This document shows positions 42,481 through 55,250 of a stretch of 64,000 nt of DNA, in pieces. The notes below the pieces were generated by a model. It was given only the letters and a program-made list of their open reading frames with translations, was not told where the DNA came from and searched no databases. The stretch's first letter is position 1. Each line of letters begins with the position of its first letter. This DNA is from Amphritea balenae (GTDB lineage: Bacteria > Pseudomonadota > Gammaproteobacteria > Pseudomonadales > Balneatricaceae). The stretch spans positions 62,001 through 126,000 of the forward strand of contig NZ_RQXV01000013.1 of NCBI RefSeq assembly GCF_003858655.1, given 5' to 3'. A program made the position numbers and the translations under genes.

Positions 42481-44109
42481 ATGGCTGAAAAAAATGGAAA
42501 TCAGGCCCTGGCTGAAGCATTTTCTAATGCGGCAGAGCGCAAGAGTTTCTTTTTTGAGCCATCTTCCCGGCTACAGCTTGTCGAAAAGCTGGAGCACCTG
42601 AATCGTTTCAGTGATTTTCTGCTGCTGGTCATCGGGCCGGATGGTGCGGGCAAATCAACCCTGTTACAACGTTTAAGGGATTCTGAGCCAGACCGTACTA
42701 TCAGAGTCTGCCATATCGACGGAGCGGTTAATACCAGCCTTACTGCGATGCTTAAGGCGTTGAGTGAGCAGCTGAGTCCGCAAATTATTACTGATACTGA
42801 TGATCAGCAGATACTGAATGGTATCTATGATTTTGTTCAGGTGATGGCTGCTGAGCACATTCAATGGATAATTATTGCTGATAACGCTGAATTACTGGAT
42901 GTCGGTGCGCTTAAGCTTCTGTTACAGATGCTGAGTGATGCTCAGGGCTTGCCGCTTAAGCCACATTTGCTAATGGCGGGAACCGATCTTCTGAATAGCC
43001 GCTTACAGCAGATTGAGGAATTCTCTCTACTGGAAGCCCAGGTACATAAGTTAGAGCTGCAACGCTTCACTGCAGAGGAGGCGCATAGCTATCTTGCACA
43101 ACGATACAGTGCAGCACAATCGCTAACAGAAAAGCAGTTAACCGCAGTGTATGAGGCATCTTCCGGCTATCCGGGATCCCTCAATCAGCAGGTAGAGCAG
43201 TTCTTTCGTTCAGGCAATGTTAGCCGCACCCGCACTGAACCCGGAATGCCACGCAATTATCTGGTAGGTATAGCGACGGTTATGTTGTTAGTGCTGAGCG
43301 TTGCCCTGTGGCAGTTCTGGCCCGGTACTGTTGCCACCGACAACGACAGAACGCAGGTTCAGTTGCAGGTGCCTGTAGAGAAAGAATCGGTTGTTCCTGC
43401 TGATACGGCGGCTCCGGTCGATGAAGTCGCTATTGCTAGTACTCAGGCCAATGCGAACACCGAAGCCCAAACGGTTGTGCTGAATAAGCCCGCCACTTAT
43501 ACCCCTGGGCAAGATAGCCAGCTAAAGCAGGATGCTGAGGTTGTAATATCTAAACCTGCGGTAATCGCTGAGACAACTATTGCGACGGTAGAAGCAGCCC
43601 AGCCACCGATAGCTCCTGTTGTTGAGCAGATCAGTGTTAAAGAATCTGTAGTTGAAAAGCCGGTAGTGGAAGAGATACGGGTAGATGCTGCCGCTGAGAC
43701 TAAAACTCAGCCGACTGTCGCGACTTCAACTATTGCTCCAGCTACTATTTCGGCTAAAGAATCTATTGCGACTAAGGCTGCGCCTGTTTCTGTGGCCTCA
43801 GCACCCCTCAGTGCGGCAGAAAAAGCGCTGCTTAGCTGGGCTGATACCAGTTATACGCTGCAGATGCTTGGTGCGGGCGCACGCCAGAGTGCAGAAAAAT
43901 TTATTAACGCTCAGGCTCAGCCGCAAAAATTTTATCTGTTTCAAACAGAGTATAAAAATAAACCCTGGTTCGTCGTTGTATATGGTCAGTATAAAGATCG
44001 TGCAGCGGCCGCTGCGGCCAGTAAATCTCTACCTTCGGGCTTAGTCAGGTTGAAGCCCTGGGCGCGTTCAATTCAGGGGATTCAGGCGGACCTGGCTGCC
44101 AGAAAATAA
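42481..44109 (+). CDS. AAA ATPase with C-terminal SPOR domain (DamX/ExeA-like)
   Basis: A 542-residue protein with an ExeA-type ATPase domain in the cytoplasm (Walker A GPDGAGKST at about 45-53, ADNAELL Walker B-like). One membrane helix lies at about 262-280 and is followed by a long Val/Ala/Thr/Glu-rich periplasmic linker (about 285-450). A C-terminal SPOR domain (about 455-535) then binds septal peptidoglycan. The chain starts FFFEPSSRLQLVEKL. Homologues between aroB and gltB are usually annotated as DamX-related. The frame opens with a TTG and two ATGs; the ATG at 42481 has AAGGGGG 6 bases upstream. Probably linked to cell division. Confidence 0.88.
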   Translation: MAEKNGNQALAEAFSNAAERKSFFFEPSSRLQLVEKLEHLNRFSDFLLLVIGPDGAGKSTLLQRLRDSEPDRTIRVCHIDGAVNTSLTAMLKALSEQLSPQIITDTDDQQILNGIYDFVQVMAAEHIQWIIIADNAELLDVGALKLLLQMLSDAQGLPLKPHLLMAGTDLLNSRLQQIEEFSLLEAQVHKLELQRFTAEEAHSYLAQRYSAAQSLTEKQLTAVYEASSGYPGSLNQQVEQFFRSGNVSRTRTEPGMPRNYLVGIATVMLLVLSVALWQFWPGTVATDNDRTQVQLQVPVEKESVVPADTAAPVDEVAIASTQANANTEAQTVVLNKPATYTPGQDSQLKQDAEVVISKPAVIAETTIATVEAAQPPIAPVVEQISVKESVVEKPVVEEIRVDAAAETKTQPTVATSTIAPATISAKESIATKAAPVSVASAPLSAAEKALLSWADTSYTLQMLGAGARQSAEKFINAQAQPQKFYLFQTEYKNKPWFVVVYGQYKDRAAAAAASKSLPSGLVRLKPWARSIQGIQADLAARK

Positions 44110-44110
44110 A

Positions 44111-44143
44111 ATATTTTTGTATAGCGTTCTGAAACAAAAATAT
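44111..44143. promoter_or_regulatory. AT-rich inverted repeat before gltB
   Basis: ATATTTTTGT (44111-44120) and its complement ACAAAAATAT (44134-44143) start two bases after the SPOR gene's stop. A TATAAT lies at 44157-44162 beside it. It could be a weak terminator or an operator for gltB. Confidence 0.4.
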
Positions 44144-44283
44144 CTTCTGCGTTGCTTATAATTTGTCCTTCCTACCCTCGCTGTGTAAAATACCTGTCCC
44201 TTTTTCCCCGTATTCGCAACTGCGGCCGGAAATTGAAGGCGGTAATATACTGATAAATAAGAACTTTTTGGTGGGATTCGTTT

Positions 44284-47200
44284 ATGAGCAAAGGTCTGTA
44301 TCGCCCTGGTGAGTTCAAGGACAACTGTGGTTTTGGTTTAATGGCCCATATGCAAGGGGAGCCAAGTCACGACTTATTGTTGAAGGCGATTGAAGCACTT
44401 GCATGTATGACTCACCGTGGTGGGATCGCGGCAGACGGTAAGACCGGCGATGGCTGCGGATTGTTAATGCAAAAGCCTGATGCGTTTCTGCGAGCGGCTG
44501 CGAAAAGCGAGCTGGGTGTTGAATTAGGAGAAAACTATGCCGTGGGCATGGTGTTTCTGTCTAAAGAGCCAGCGCTGGCGGATGCGGCGCGTGAAACTCT
44601 GAATAAAGAACTGGCGGCTCAGGGACTGAATGTTGTTGGCTGGCGTGTTGTGCCAACTGATGAAAGCTGTCTGGGTCCAATAGCAAAAGATACTCTGCCA
44701 CAAATTGAGCAGGTATTTGTAACGACTGATAAGTCGGAGCGGGAGTTTACAGTTAGCCTGTATACCGCTCGTCGTAAGGCAGAGAATGCGTTGTCCAGCG
44801 ACGCGGACTTCTATATTTGTAGTCTGTCTGACAAAGTTATTTCCTATAAGGGTCTGACGATGCCGGTAGATCTGCCGGTATTCTATCAAGACCTGAGTGA
44901 TGAGACGCTGGCAACAGCTATCTGTACTTATCACCAGCGTTTCTCAACCAATACTGCGCCACGCTGGCCATTGGCTCAGCCGTTCCGCTTGTTGGCGCAC
45001 AACGGTGAGATCAATACCATCGAAGGTAACCGTAACTGGTCCCGTGCCCGCTCTAGTAAGTTTGTTACTGAGCAGCTGCCGAATGTTGACGAGTTGCAGC
45101 CAATTGTTAATACCACCGGATCTGATTCTTCCAGTATGGATAACATGCTGGAATTCCTGCTGACCGGTGGTATGGGCCTGTACCGTGCTGCACGTATGAT
45201 CGTGCCGCCAGCCTGGCAGAACGTTGATACTATGGATGCTGAGCTACGCGCATTCTATGACTACAACTCTATGCATATGGAGCCGTGGGATGGTCCTGCC
45301 GGCATGGTAATGACCGATGGTCGTTATGCCGTTTGTATGCTCGATAGAAACGGTCTGCGTCCTTCCCGTTGGGTAATGACCAAAGATGGTTATATCTGTA
45401 CTGCATCTGAAATTGGTGTGTTCGCATACAAGCCCGAAGATATCGTATCTCAGGGCCGTGTAGGTCCGGGTCAGATTCTGTCTATTGATACTCAGACCGG
45501 TGAAGTGCTCCACACTGCCGATGTTGATGAACGCCTGAAGAAAGCTCAGCCATATAAGCAGTGGATGCGTGAAAACGCGCTGCCGCTTGAGCAGACCATG
45601 AATCTGACTGAAGAGTCTCAGTCTTTCTGTGATATGACCCCTGAAGAGGTCAAAACACACATGAAGATGTTCCAGGTGACCTTCGAAGAACGTGATCAGG
45701 TGTTGCGTCCATTGGGTGAAACCGCGATGGAAGCAGTTGGCTCCATGGGTGATGATAAGCCGATGGCAGTGCTGTCGTCTAAGGTCCGTTCTGTTTATGA
45801 CTATTTCCGTCAGCAGTTTGCTCAGGTAACTAACCCACCGATCGATCCGCTGCGTGAAGCGATCGTTATGTCGCTGGAAACCTGTGTCGGCGGCGAGCGA
45901 AATGTATTTGAAGAAACGCCAGAACATGCCCGTCGGGTTATTCTGACTACGCCGGTATTGTCGGCCAGTAAATTCCTGCGTTTGAAGAACAATACTGAGG
46001 CAGGCTTTGAAGTTGCTACCATTCAGCTGAACTACGATCCGGCTGAGATGGATCTTAAAGCTGCGATTCAGAATATTGCTGATCAGGCTGAACAGCTGGT
46101 GCGGGATGGTAAGGTTATTATTATCCTGTCGGACTTTGCGATCGAGCAGGGTAAGTTGCCTGTTCACGCATCGATGGCGACCGGTGCGGTTCACCATCAC
46201 CTGATCAATAAAGGGCTGCGTGCCGACGCCAACATTATTGTTGAGTCCGGAACTGTACGTGACCCTCATCACTTTGCAGTACTGTTTGGTTTTGGTGCAA
46301 CAGCGGTATATCCATACCTGGCGTATCGTGTGCTGACAGATCTTTGTGCGACTGGTGAGTTGCAGATGGACTGGCTGGACAGCCATGAGAACTACCGTAA
46401 AGGGATCAATAAAGGCCTGATGAAGATCCTGTCGAAGATGGGTATCTCAACGGTTGCCTCTTATCGTGGTGCACAACTGTTTGAAGCGGTAGGTATGAGC
46501 TCGGAAGTGGTTGATCTGTGCTTTACCGGTGTTGCCAGTCGTATCGAAGGTGCAGACTTTAGCGATTTCCAGAAAGATCAGCTGAGCCTGTCTGAAGAAG
46601 CCTGGGTTGCACGTAAAAAGATCCAACAGGGTGGCTTGCTGAAGTATGTTCACGGTGGTGAATACCATGCTTACAACCCGGACGTGATCCGTACTATCCA
46701 CACTGCGGTGCGTAGTGGTGAAAGTAACGATTACCAGCAATATGCTGATCTGGTTAATAAGCGTGGCGTAGCGACTATTCGTGATCTGATGGCGCTGTCG
46801 AAAAATACTAAGTCTGTCGCGCTAAGCGAAGTTGAGCCGGTTGAGAACATCTTTAAGCGTTTTGACTCAGCGGCGATGTCATTGGGTGCTTTGTCACCAG
46901 AGGCACATGAGTGTCTGGCAATGGCGATGAACGAGCTGGGTGGTCGTTCTAACTCCGGTGAGGGTGGTGAAGATCCAGCCCGTCATGGTACGAATAAGCG
47001 CTCTAAGATTAAGCAGGTTGCTTCCGGTCGTTTCGGTGTAACCCCGGAATACCTGATCAATGCTGATGTCATGCAGATCAAGGTCGCTCAGGGTGCTAAG
47101 CCGGGCGAAGGTGGTCAGCTACCTGGTGGTAAGGTTAACAGCCTGATCGCACGTCTGCGTTATTCTGTACCGGGTGTGACACTGATCTCGCCACCGCCGC

Positions 47201-48738
47201 ATCATGATATTTACTCTATTGAAGATCTGGCGCAGCTGATTTTCGACCTGAAGCAGGTTAACCCTGCAGGTCTGGTATCCGTGAAGCTGGTATCCCGTCC
47301 GGGTGTTGGCACCATCGCTTGCGGTGTGGCTAAAGCCTATGCGGATCTGATTACGATTTCCGGTTATGACGGTGGTACAGCAGCTAGTCCGCTGACTTCG
47401 GTTCACTATGCCGGCTCGCCATGGGAGCTGGGTCTGGCTGATGCACACCAGTCTCTACGTGGAAACCATCTGCGAGGTAAGATTCGTCTGCAGACAGACG
47501 GTGGCCTGAAAACCGGTCTGGATGTGGTTAAAGCCGCTATCCTGGGCGCAGAAAGCTTCGGTTTCGGTACTATGCCGATGGTTGCTGTAGGTTGTAAGTA
47601 CCTGCGTATTTGTCACCTTAATAACTGTGCTACCGGTGTTGCTACTCAGAACGATGTTCTGCGTGATAAGCATTATCGCGGTACGGTAGAGATGGTTAAG
47701 AATTACTTCCGTTTCGTCGCTGAAGAGACCCGTCAGTGGATGGCCTCTGTTGGTGTACGTAGTATGGAAGAGTTGGTGGGTCGCGTTGATCTGCTGGAAC
47801 TATTGGACGGTACGACAGCCAAGCATGCCAAGCTGGATCTGTCGCCGCTGATATCTGATGCAGGTATCCCGGCTGAGTATCCTCAGACTTGTCAGGTCGA
47901 CCAGAACGATCCTTACGATCTGGCTGAGCTGAACACTAAGATGGCTGAATTAGCGCAGCAGGCGATTGATGATAAGTCGGGTGCTGAGTTTGAGCTGGTT
48001 ATCACTAACTGTGACCGTTCTGTCGGTGCCCGTACCTCGGGTGCAATTGCGAAGGTTCATGGCAATCTGGGCATGAGCGACAAGCCTATCCGCTTTAACT
48101 TTACCGGTCATGCCGGGCAAAGTTTTGGTGTGTGGAATGCCGGTGGTCAGGAGCTTTATCTTAAAGGTGATGCAAATGATTACGTCGGTAAAGGCATGGC
48201 CGGCGGTAAAATCGTTATCAGTCAGCCTGATGCAGTGACCTTTGCCAGCAACGAAACGGCGATTATCGGCAACACCTGTCTGTATGGTGCTACCGGCGGT
48301 AAGTTGTACGCAGCAGGCTGTGCCGGTGAGCGTTTTGCAGTACGAAACTCTGGCTGTCATGCGGTGATTGAAGGTGCTGGCGACCATTGTTGTGAGTATA
48401 TGACCGGTGGTCTGATCACAGTGTTGGGCGAAACTGGCTATAACTTCGGTGCGGGTATGACCGGCGGTTTTGCTTACGTGCTGGATATGGATAACACCTT
48501 TGTTGATAAGTATAACCATGAGCTGGTGGAGATCCACCGTGTGGCACCACAGCATATGGAAGAATACAAAAACCACCTGCGCTCTGTGATCATCGGTTTC
48601 GTTAGTGAAACCGGTAGTGAATGGGGTAATCAGATTGTTGATAACTTCGATGACTATATTGGTCGTTTCTGGCTGGTTAAGCCTAAAGCAGCCAGTCTGG
48701 GAGCATTGTTGACGGATATGCGTTCGCGTCCGGAGTAA
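44284..48738 (+). CDS. gltB: glutamate synthase [NADPH] large chain
   Basis: A 1484-residue alpha subunit that makes two glutamates from glutamine and 2-oxoglutarate. The N-terminal amidotransferase nucleophile is Cys15 in [10 protein letters not shown], exposed by removal of a propeptide. A central domain and the FMN-binding synthase domain follow; the 3Fe-4S cluster ligands are [15 protein letters not shown]. The C-terminal GXGXG beta-helix includes [25 protein letters not shown]. Upstream lies the inverted repeat at 44111-44143. The gene gltD follows after 78 bases. Long opposite-strand frames in this gene are shadows. Confidence 0.98.
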   Translation: MSKGLYRPGEFKDNCGFGLMAHMQGEPSHDLLLKAIEALACMTHRGGIAADGKTGDGCGLLMQKPDAFLRAAAKSELGVELGENYAVGMVFLSKEPALADAARETLNKELAAQGLNVVGWRVVPTDESCLGPIAKDTLPQIEQVFVTTDKSEREFTVSLYTARRKAENALSSDADFYICSLSDKVISYKGLTMPVDLPVFYQDLSDETLATAICTYHQRFSTNTAPRWPLAQPFRLLAHNGEINTIEGNRNWSRARSSKFVTEQLPNVDELQPIVNTTGSDSSSMDNMLEFLLTGGMGLYRAARMIVPPAWQNVDTMDAELRAFYDYNSMHMEPWDGPAGMVMTDGRYAVCMLDRNGLRPSRWVMTKDGYICTASEIGVFAYKPEDIVSQGRVGPGQILSIDTQTGEVLHTADVDERLKKAQPYKQWMRENALPLEQTMNLTEESQSFCDMTPEEVKTHMKMFQVTFEERDQVLRPLGETAMEAVGSMGDDKPMAVLSSKVRSVYDYFRQQFAQVTNPPIDPLREAIVMSLETCVGGERNVFEETPEHARRVILTTPVLSASKFLRLKNNTEAGFEVATIQLNYDPAEMDLKAAIQNIADQAEQLVRDGKVIIILSDFAIEQGKLPVHASMATGAVHHHLINKGLRADANIIVESGTVRDPHHFAVLFGFGATAVYPYLAYRVLTDLCATGELQMDWLDSHENYRKGINKGLMKILSKMGISTVASYRGAQLFEAVGMSSEVVDLCFTGVASRIEGADFSDFQKDQLSLSEEAWVARKKIQQGGLLKYVHGGEYHAYNPDVIRTIHTAVRSGESNDYQQYADLVNKRGVATIRDLMALSKNTKSVALSEVEPVENIFKRFDSAAMSLGALSPEAHECLAMAMNELGGRSNSGEGGEDPARHGTNKRSKIKQVASGRFGVTPEYLINADVMQIKVAQGAKPGEGGQLPGGKVNSLIARLRYSVPGVTLISPPPHHDIYSIEDLAQLIFDLKQVNPAGLVSVKLVSRPGVGTIACGVAKAYADLITISGYDGGTAASPLTSVHYAGSPWELGLADAHQSLRGNHLRGKIRLQTDGGLKTGLDVVKAAILGAESFGFGTMPMVAVGCKYLRICHLNNCATGVATQNDVLRDKHYRGTVEMVKNYFRFVAEETRQWMASVGVRSMEELVGRVDLLELLDGTTAKHAKLDLSPLISDAGIPAEYPQTCQVDQNDPYDLAELNTKMAELAQQAIDDKSGAEFELVITNCDRSVGARTSGAIAKVHGNLGMSDKPIRFNFTGHAGQSFGVWNAGGQELYLKGDANDYVGKGMAGGKIVISQPDAVTFASNETAIIGNTCLYGATGGKLYAAGCAGERFAVRNSGCHAVIEGAGDHCCEYMTGGLITVLGETGYNFGAGMTGGFAYVLDMDNTFVDKYNHELVEIHRVAPQHMEEYKNHLRSVIIGFVSETGSEWGNQIVDNFDDYIGRFWLVKPKAASLGALLTDMRSRPE

Positions 48739-48804
48739 AACAGTGTCATCGGGTTTACAGGTATTAAGTGAAAGCTGTGTCTGCCTACGGGCAGACACCA
48801 TTAG

Positions 48805-50238
<1,434 letters not shown>

Positions 50239-50256
50239 TCAGGATAATATGCTACG

Positions 50257-50283
50257 AAAAGGTCGCTTTATGCGACCTTTTTT
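50257..50283. terminator. intrinsic terminator of gltBD
   Basis: GGTCGC-TTTAT-GCGACC with A4 before and T6 after, 19 bases beyond the gltD stop. Confidence 0.9.
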
Positions 50284-50361
50284 GTGACCTGATACAGCAG
50301 CAGAAAGGTAGAAAAACCTGTAGAATGCGCACAGTTTTTGAATTTGAGTTGGGAAAGAGTA

Positions 50362-51426
50362 ATGGCTGAACTGAAGAATGATCGTTTCCTGCGTGCGCTG
50401 ATGCGTGAACCAGTTGATGTTACACCGGTATGGATGATGCGTCAGGCGGGCCGTTATCTGCCAGAATATCGCGCAACCCGTTCCCAGGCAGGAGATTTCC
50501 TGAGCCTGTGTAAGAACCGGGATCTGGCTTGTGAAGTCACGATTCAGCCGCTGGAACGCTATGATCTTGATGCTGCGATTCTGTTCTCCGATATTCTGAC
50601 TATTCCTGATGCGATGGGTCTGGGTCTGTATTTCGAAGTAGGTGAAGGGCCGAAGTTTAAGAAAGTTATTCGTACCGAAGCCGATGTCGATGCCCTGCCT
50701 GTACCTGAGTCTGCATCTGATCTTGATTACGTGATGAATGCAGTGAAGACCATCCGTAGTGAACTGAATGGTCGTGTGCCTCTGATCGGTTTCTCCGGTA
50801 GCCCATGGACGCTGGCAACCTATATGGTTGAAGGTGGCTCCAGCAAAGATTTCCGCCATATTAAACAGATGATGTATGCGACTCCTGAAGTCTTGCATGA
50901 ACTGCTTCGTAAGCTGGCAGAGTCGGTTACCGATTACCTGAATGAGCAGATCCGTAGTGGTGCTCAGGCGGTACAGATTTTTGATACCTGGGGCGGTGCG
51001 TTAAGTGGTCCTATGTATCAGGAGTTCTCTCTGAAATACATGCAGCAGATTGCTAACGGTCTGATCCGTGAAAATGAAGGCCGTAAAGTGCCGGTTATCA
51101 TGTTTACCAAGAATGGTGGGCAGTGGCTGGAAGCGATGGCTGAAGCCGGCGCTGATGCACTGGGGCTGGACTGGACCACCAACATTGATGATGCCCGTGC
51201 CCGGGTAGGTGACAAGGTTGCACTGCAGGGTAATATGGATCCTTCAGTGTTATACGGTACGCCAGAGCGGATTCGCGCTGAAGTGGCCGATATTCTGGCT
51301 CGCTACGGTAGTGGCCCAGGGCATATCTTCAACCTGGGTCATGGTATCCATCAGTTTGTTGATCCGGCACAGCCTAAAATTTTTGTTGATGCGGTGCATG
51401 AACTTAGTGCCCAGTATCACGTCTAA
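50362..51426 (+). CDS. hemE: uroporphyrinogen decarboxylase
   Basis: A 354-residue HemE that decarboxylates uroporphyrinogen III to coproporphyrinogen [19 protein letters not shown] near residue 30 and [17 protein letters not shown] near 145 are family signatures; FDTWGGALS and [12 protein letters not shown] complete it. The frame opens 8 codons earlier with a TTG, but the ATG at 50362 preceded by GGGAAAGAG gives the standard [13 protein letters not shown] start. Confidence 0.97.
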   Translation: MAELKNDRFLRALMREPVDVTPVWMMRQAGRYLPEYRATRSQAGDFLSLCKNRDLACEVTIQPLERYDLDAAILFSDILTIPDAMGLGLYFEVGEGPKFKKVIRTEADVDALPVPESASDLDYVMNAVKTIRSELNGRVPLIGFSGSPWTLATYMVEGGSSKDFRHIKQMMYATPEVLHELLRKLAESVTDYLNEQIRSGAQAVQIFDTWGGALSGPMYQEFSLKYMQQIANGLIRENEGRKVPVIMFTKNGGQWLEAMAEAGADALGLDWTTNIDDARARVGDKVALQGNMDPSVLYGTPERIRAEVADILARYGSGPGHIFNLGHGIHQFVDPAQPKIFVDAVHELSAQYHV

Positions 51427-51438
51427 CAATCTGATTAT

Positions 51439-51463
51439 AAAGAGGGCATACAAGCCCTCTTTT
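51439..51463 (+). terminator. intrinsic terminator of hemE
   Basis: AAGAGGGC-ATACAA-GCCCTCTT followed by TTC. It begins 13 bases after the stop. The remaining gap to 51626 is AT-rich, with a small palindrome (GGTATATACC at about 51550). Confidence 0.75.
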
Positions 51464-51626
51464 CATATCTGGCCCTGATAACTATCGGATTAACCAGTAG
51501 CCTGGATGCAGTGAAATTTGCAGTTCTGTGGAAATTTGATAAAAATAGGGGTATATACCTATACAGAGTCAGATGCTGGTTCAGGTTATAGGCAGAAATT
51601 AACTCAATTGTGTACAGACACCTTCA

Positions 51627-52352
51627 ATGAAAAGACTGACAGAATTATTAGAAAGTAACCGCCAGTGGGCGGAAAAGATTAACCAGGAAGACCCAGAATT
51701 TTTTGAAACTCTGGCGCAACAACAGGCGCCTGAATATCTGTGGATAGGTTGCTCCGATAGCCGGGTACCGGCCAATGAGATCGTGAATATGATGCCGGGT
51801 GAGCTCTTTGTTCACCGTAACGTGTCTAACCTTGTTGTGCATACCGATATGAACTGCCTTTCAGTTATTCAGTATGCCGTTGAGGTGCTTAAAGTTAAGC
51901 ATATTATGGTGGTGGGCCACTACGGCTGTGGTGGTGTTAAAGCGGCCATAGAAAGCACCCCTCATGGTCTGATTGATAACTGGTTACGGCATATCCGTAA
52001 TGTGTATAACAAGCATCGCGATCTGCTATCTGCCTGGGATCACTCTCATCAGCAGCTTGATCGCCTGTGTGAGCTGAATGTAATTGAGCAGGCCTATAAC
52101 GTTTGTGAAACAACGGTTGTGCAGGGTGCCTGGGCGCAAGGGCAGGAAGTAGCAGTGCATGGCTGGATCTATGGTTTGAATGATGGTCTGGTGAATGATC
52201 TTGAGTTCAATGCATGCAGTCAGAGCGATGTGGACGAACAGTATCAGTTGGCGATAAGAAAGATCGAGATACTGCGTGAACTGGCGCAGGCATCTGAGAA
52301 AGGTCACAATGCCCGAGGCTTATGGGACAAGTTGAGAACTATATTTAACTAG
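51627..52352 (+). CDS. can: beta-class carbonic anhydrase
   Basis: This 241-residue beta-carbonic anhydrase interconverts CO2 and bicarbonate. The zinc ligands are Cys42, His98 and Cys101, and Asp44-Arg46 form the catalytic dyad in CSDSRVP. The length and the GWIYGLNDGLVNDL motif near 180 match the E. coli Can group. It is a single-gene unit between two terminators. Confidence 0.95.
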   Translation: MKRLTELLESNRQWAEKINQEDPEFFETLAQQQAPEYLWIGCSDSRVPANEIVNMMPGELFVHRNVSNLVVHTDMNCLSVIQYAVEVLKVKHIMVVGHYGCGGVKAAIESTPHGLIDNWLRHIRNVYNKHRDLLSAWDHSHQQLDRLCELNVIEQAYNVCETTVVQGAWAQGQEVAVHGWIYGLNDGLVNDLEFNACSQSDVDEQYQLAIRKIEILRELAQASEKGHNARGLWDKLRTIFN

Positions 52353-52383
52353 TTTTCGCTGAGCTGAAATAACAGACAGAAAC

Positions 52384-52427
52384 AAAAAAGCCCCGCACTC
52401 TTTAGTAGAGATATGTGGGGCTTTTTT
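52384..52427. terminator. bidirectional intrinsic terminator
   Basis: AAAAAAGCCCC pairs with GGGGCTTTTTT around a loop of about 20 bases. It serves the convergent carbonic anhydrase and sulfhydrylase genes. Confidence 0.85.
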
Positions 52428-52440
52428 ATATCAGTATTAA

Positions 52441-53718
52441 TTACTGAGCGGCTGCCTGCAGCGCCTGGTCCAGATCGGCCATCAGGTCATCGATATGCTC
52501 GATTCCGATAGACAGACGAACCATTTCAGGGCTTACACCTGCTGATTTCAGTTCTTCGTCATTCAGCTGGCGGTGAGTGGTTTCAGCCGGGATAGATGCC
52601 AGAGACTTACAGTCACCGATATTTACCAACCGCAGGAAGATATTCAGGGCATCATAGAACTTAATGGTGGCTTCGCGGCCAGCTTTAAGGCCAAAGCTAA
52701 GGATACCGGATGCTTTGCCGTTCATGTACTTCTTGGCCAATGCATTATCTTTGTGGCTTTCCAGACCTGCGTAGTTAACCCAGGAAATCTGATCATGATT
52801 CTCCAGATATTCAGCAATCTTCTGGGTGTTTTCACAGATACGTTCCATCCGCAGAGTCAGGGTTTCGATGCCCTGAATCAGTAGGAAGGCGTTCATCGGT
52901 GACAGTGCAGCACCCATGTTGCGCAGTGGTACTACACGGCAGCGACCGATAAAGGCTGCAGGGCCAAAGGCTTCAGTGTAAACAACACCGTGGTAAGACA
53001 CATCTGGTGTGTTCAGCAGCGGGAAGCGATCGGCATTGTCAGCCCATGGGAACTTACCAGAATCAACAATCACACCACCAATAGAGTTGCCGTGACCGCC
53101 GATGTATTTGGTAGCTGCCTGAACGACGATATCGGCACCATGATCGATAGGACGCCACAGAGCCGGGCTGGCAACTGTGCTGTCGACGATCAGTGGCAGG
53201 CCGTGTTTATGTGCCAGTTCAGCCAGGGTTTCAATATCTGCAATACCGCCAGAAGGGTTGCCGATAGATTCGCAGTAGATGGCGCGGGTGCGATCATCGA
53301 TCTGCGCTTCCATCGCGGCAAAGTCATCTTTGTTGGCAAAACGAACTTCGATGCCCTGACGTGGCAGAGTGTGGGCGAACAGGTTGTAGGTACCGCCGTA
53401 CAGTTCGCTGGTTGCGATGATGTTATCGCCAACTTCTGCGATAGTCTGAATCGCATAAGTGATAGCGGACATACCAGAGGCTACCGCCAGAGCAGCAACA
53501 CCACCCTCCATAGCAGCGACGCGTTGTTCCAACACGTCAGTAGTTGGGTTCATGATACGGGTATAGATGTTACCTGGTACCTTCAGGTCAAACAGGTCGG
53601 CGCCATGTTGAGCGCTATCAAACGCATAGGAGGTAGTTTGGTAAACCGGTACAGCGACCGCTTTAGTTGTTTCGTCCGGGCTGTAACCGCCATGAACTGC
53701 CAGGGTTTCCAGTTTCAT
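52441..53718 (-). CDS. metY: O-acetylhomoserine aminocarboxypropyltransferase (sulfhydrylase)
   Basis: A 425-residue PLP enzyme of the Cys/Met metabolism family that makes homocysteine from O-acetylhomoserine and sulfide. The PLP lysine is Lys204 in AATKYIGGHG. YTRIMNPTTDVLEQRVAAMEGG and SLASIPAETTHRQL are further family blocks. Length fits MetY (about 425) rather than cystathionine synthases (about 390). AGGA lies before the ATG. No SAM riboswitch motif could be recognised in the 158-base gap to radA. Confidence 0.93.
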   Translation of the reverse strand: MKLETLAVHGGYSPDETTKAVAVPVYQTTSYAFDSAQHGADLFDLKVPGNIYTRIMNPTTDVLEQRVAAMEGGVAALAVASGMSAITYAIQTIAEVGDNIIATSELYGGTYNLFAHTLPRQGIEVRFANKDDFAAMEAQIDDRTRAIYCESIGNPSGGIADIETLAELAHKHGLPLIVDSTVASPALWRPIDHGADIVVQAATKYIGGHGNSIGGVIVDSGKFPWADNADRFPLLNTPDVSYHGVVYTEAFGPAAFIGRCRVVPLRNMGAALSPMNAFLLIQGIETLTLRMERICENTQKIAEYLENHDQISWVNYAGLESHKDNALAKKYMNGKASGILSFGLKAGREATIKFYDALNIFLRLVNIGDCKSLASIPAETTHRQLNDEELKSAGVSPEMVRLSIGIEHIDDLMADLDQALQAAAQ

Positions 53719-53876
53719 CTGTAGATCCTCATATCAAAGTGATACTTGTATTTCTAATTATGTGTTAGTTACGTAGCAGATGATTGTAGAGCTTCAGGGG
53801 AATAAATAAAGCTCTCTTTGGTGTAAGGATATCGTGGCTTCCGTTAGAATGCTTTTCTAATCAGAAGGAGAGCTTG

Positions 53877-55250
53877 ATGGCCAAAGCAAAAAGCGCATAC
53901 GTCTGTAATGACTGCGGTGCAGATTATTCAAAGTGGCAGGGGCAGTGTTCTGCCTGTAATGCCTGGAATACCCTGACTGAAGTGCGGTTGAGCAGTGCCA
54001 AATCAACCGGTGCCCGGGGTGCTCGCTTCGAAGGTTATACCGGTTCGACGAATGCGACCCAGGTGCAGGATCTTTCTGAAGTTAATCTGGCAGATATGCC
54101 CCGCTTTGCTTCCGGTTCAGGTGAGATGGACCGGGTGTTGGGTGGCGGCTTAGTGCCCGGCTCTGCAATTCTGATCGGTGGCCATCCGGGAGCCGGTAAA
54201 AGTACTTTGCTATTGCAAACGATGTGTCATCTGGCGCAACAGATGCCTGCACTCTATGTGACCGGCGAGGAGTCTCTGCAGCAGGTCGCCCTACGGGCAA
54301 GCCGGTTAGGGCTGAATAGTCAGAATCTGAAGATGCTGTCTGAAACCAGTGTTGAGCAGATCTGTACCACGGCACAGCAGCTAAAACCTAAAGTGCTGGT
54401 TGTTGATTCTATTCAGGTGATGCATGTCGAGGATGTGCAGTCAGCGCCAGGTAGTGTTTCGCAGGTGCGTGAAGCGGCAGCTTATCTGACCCGGTTTGCC
54501 AAGCAGACCGGCACGGTATTGTTTCTGGTGGGTCATGTCACTAAAGATGGCTCGCTGGCCGGCCCTAAAGTGCTGGAGCATATGATCGATTGTTCTTTGC
54601 AACTAGAGGGCGACAGCGATGGTCGTTTTCGTACCTTGCGCTCCCATAAAAACCGTTTCGGTGCGGTGAATGAACTAGGTGTGTTTGCCATGCTGGAGCA
54701 GGGGCTCAAAGAGGTTAAAAACCCTAGTTCAATATTTCTGAGTCGTGGTGACCAGCCCAGCCCGGGCAGTCTGGTGATGGTGGTGTGGGAAGGTACCCGG
54801 CCATTATTGGTAGAAGTGCAGGCACTGGTGGATCAAAGCCATATGAATAATCCGCGCCGGGTGGCGGTCGGCCTTGAGCATAACCGGTTAGCGATGCTGC
54901 TGGCAGTGTTACATCGTCACGGCGGTTTGCAGACCGGTGATCAGGATGTCTTTGTTAACGTGGTTGGTGGCGTTAAGGTACTGGAAACCAGTGCCGATCT
55001 GGCATTGCTGTTATCGGTCGTGTCCAGCTTTAGGGATCGTGCATTGCCGCAGGACCTGATTGTGTTTGGTGAGGTTGGCTTATCGGGTGAGATACGGCCG
55101 GTACCTAACGGTCAGGAACGTATTAGAGAGGCGGCTAAACATGGTTTTCGACGTGCGATAGTGCCTAAGGCCAATGCGCCTAAACAGTCGCCTGAGGGGA
55201 TGGAGGTAGTGGGGGTTAGTCGCTTATCAGAAGCGTTGGAAGCACTCTGA
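53877..55250 (+). CDS. radA: DNA repair protein RadA
   Basis: This 457-residue RecA-like helicase assists branch migration in recombination. An N-terminal zinc finger (CNDCGADYSKWQGQCSACNAW) leads into Walker A GHPGAGKST (about 101-109) and the KNRFG motif. A Lon-like C-terminal domain (VNVVGGVKVLETSADLAL..) follows. A TTG one codon upstream is in frame, but the ATG at 53877 with GGAG before it is preferred. Its stop is immediately followed by the convergent PilZ gene. Confidence 0.97.
   Translation: MAKAKSAYVCNDCGADYSKWQGQCSACNAWNTLTEVRLSSAKSTGARGARFEGYTGSTNATQVQDLSEVNLADMPRFASGSGEMDRVLGGGLVPGSAILIGGHPGAGKSTLLLQTMCHLAQQMPALYVTGEESLQQVALRASRLGLNSQNLKMLSETSVEQICTTAQQLKPKVLVVDSIQVMHVEDVQSAPGSVSQVREAAAYLTRFAKQTGTVLFLVGHVTKDGSLAGPKVLEHMIDCSLQLEGDSDGRFRTLRSHKNRFGAVNELGVFAMLEQGLKEVKNPSSIFLSRGDQPSPGSLVMVVWEGTRPLLVEVQALVDQSHMNNPRRVAVGLEHNRLAMLLAVLHRHGGLQTGDQDVFVNVVGGVKVLETSADLALLLSVVSSFRDRALPQDLIVFGEVGLSGEIRPVPNGQERIREAAKHGFRRAIVPKANAPKQSPEGMEVVGVSRLSEALEAL

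Noticed and set aside
45244-46386. Minus-strand 380-codon frame inside gltB
   Set aside because: Antisense to highly conserved glutamate synthase sequence; composition is typical of a shadow frame.
53719-53876. SAM riboswitch before metY
   Set aside because: The short leader shows no recognisable SAM-I or SAM-II core, only a normal ribosome-binding site.
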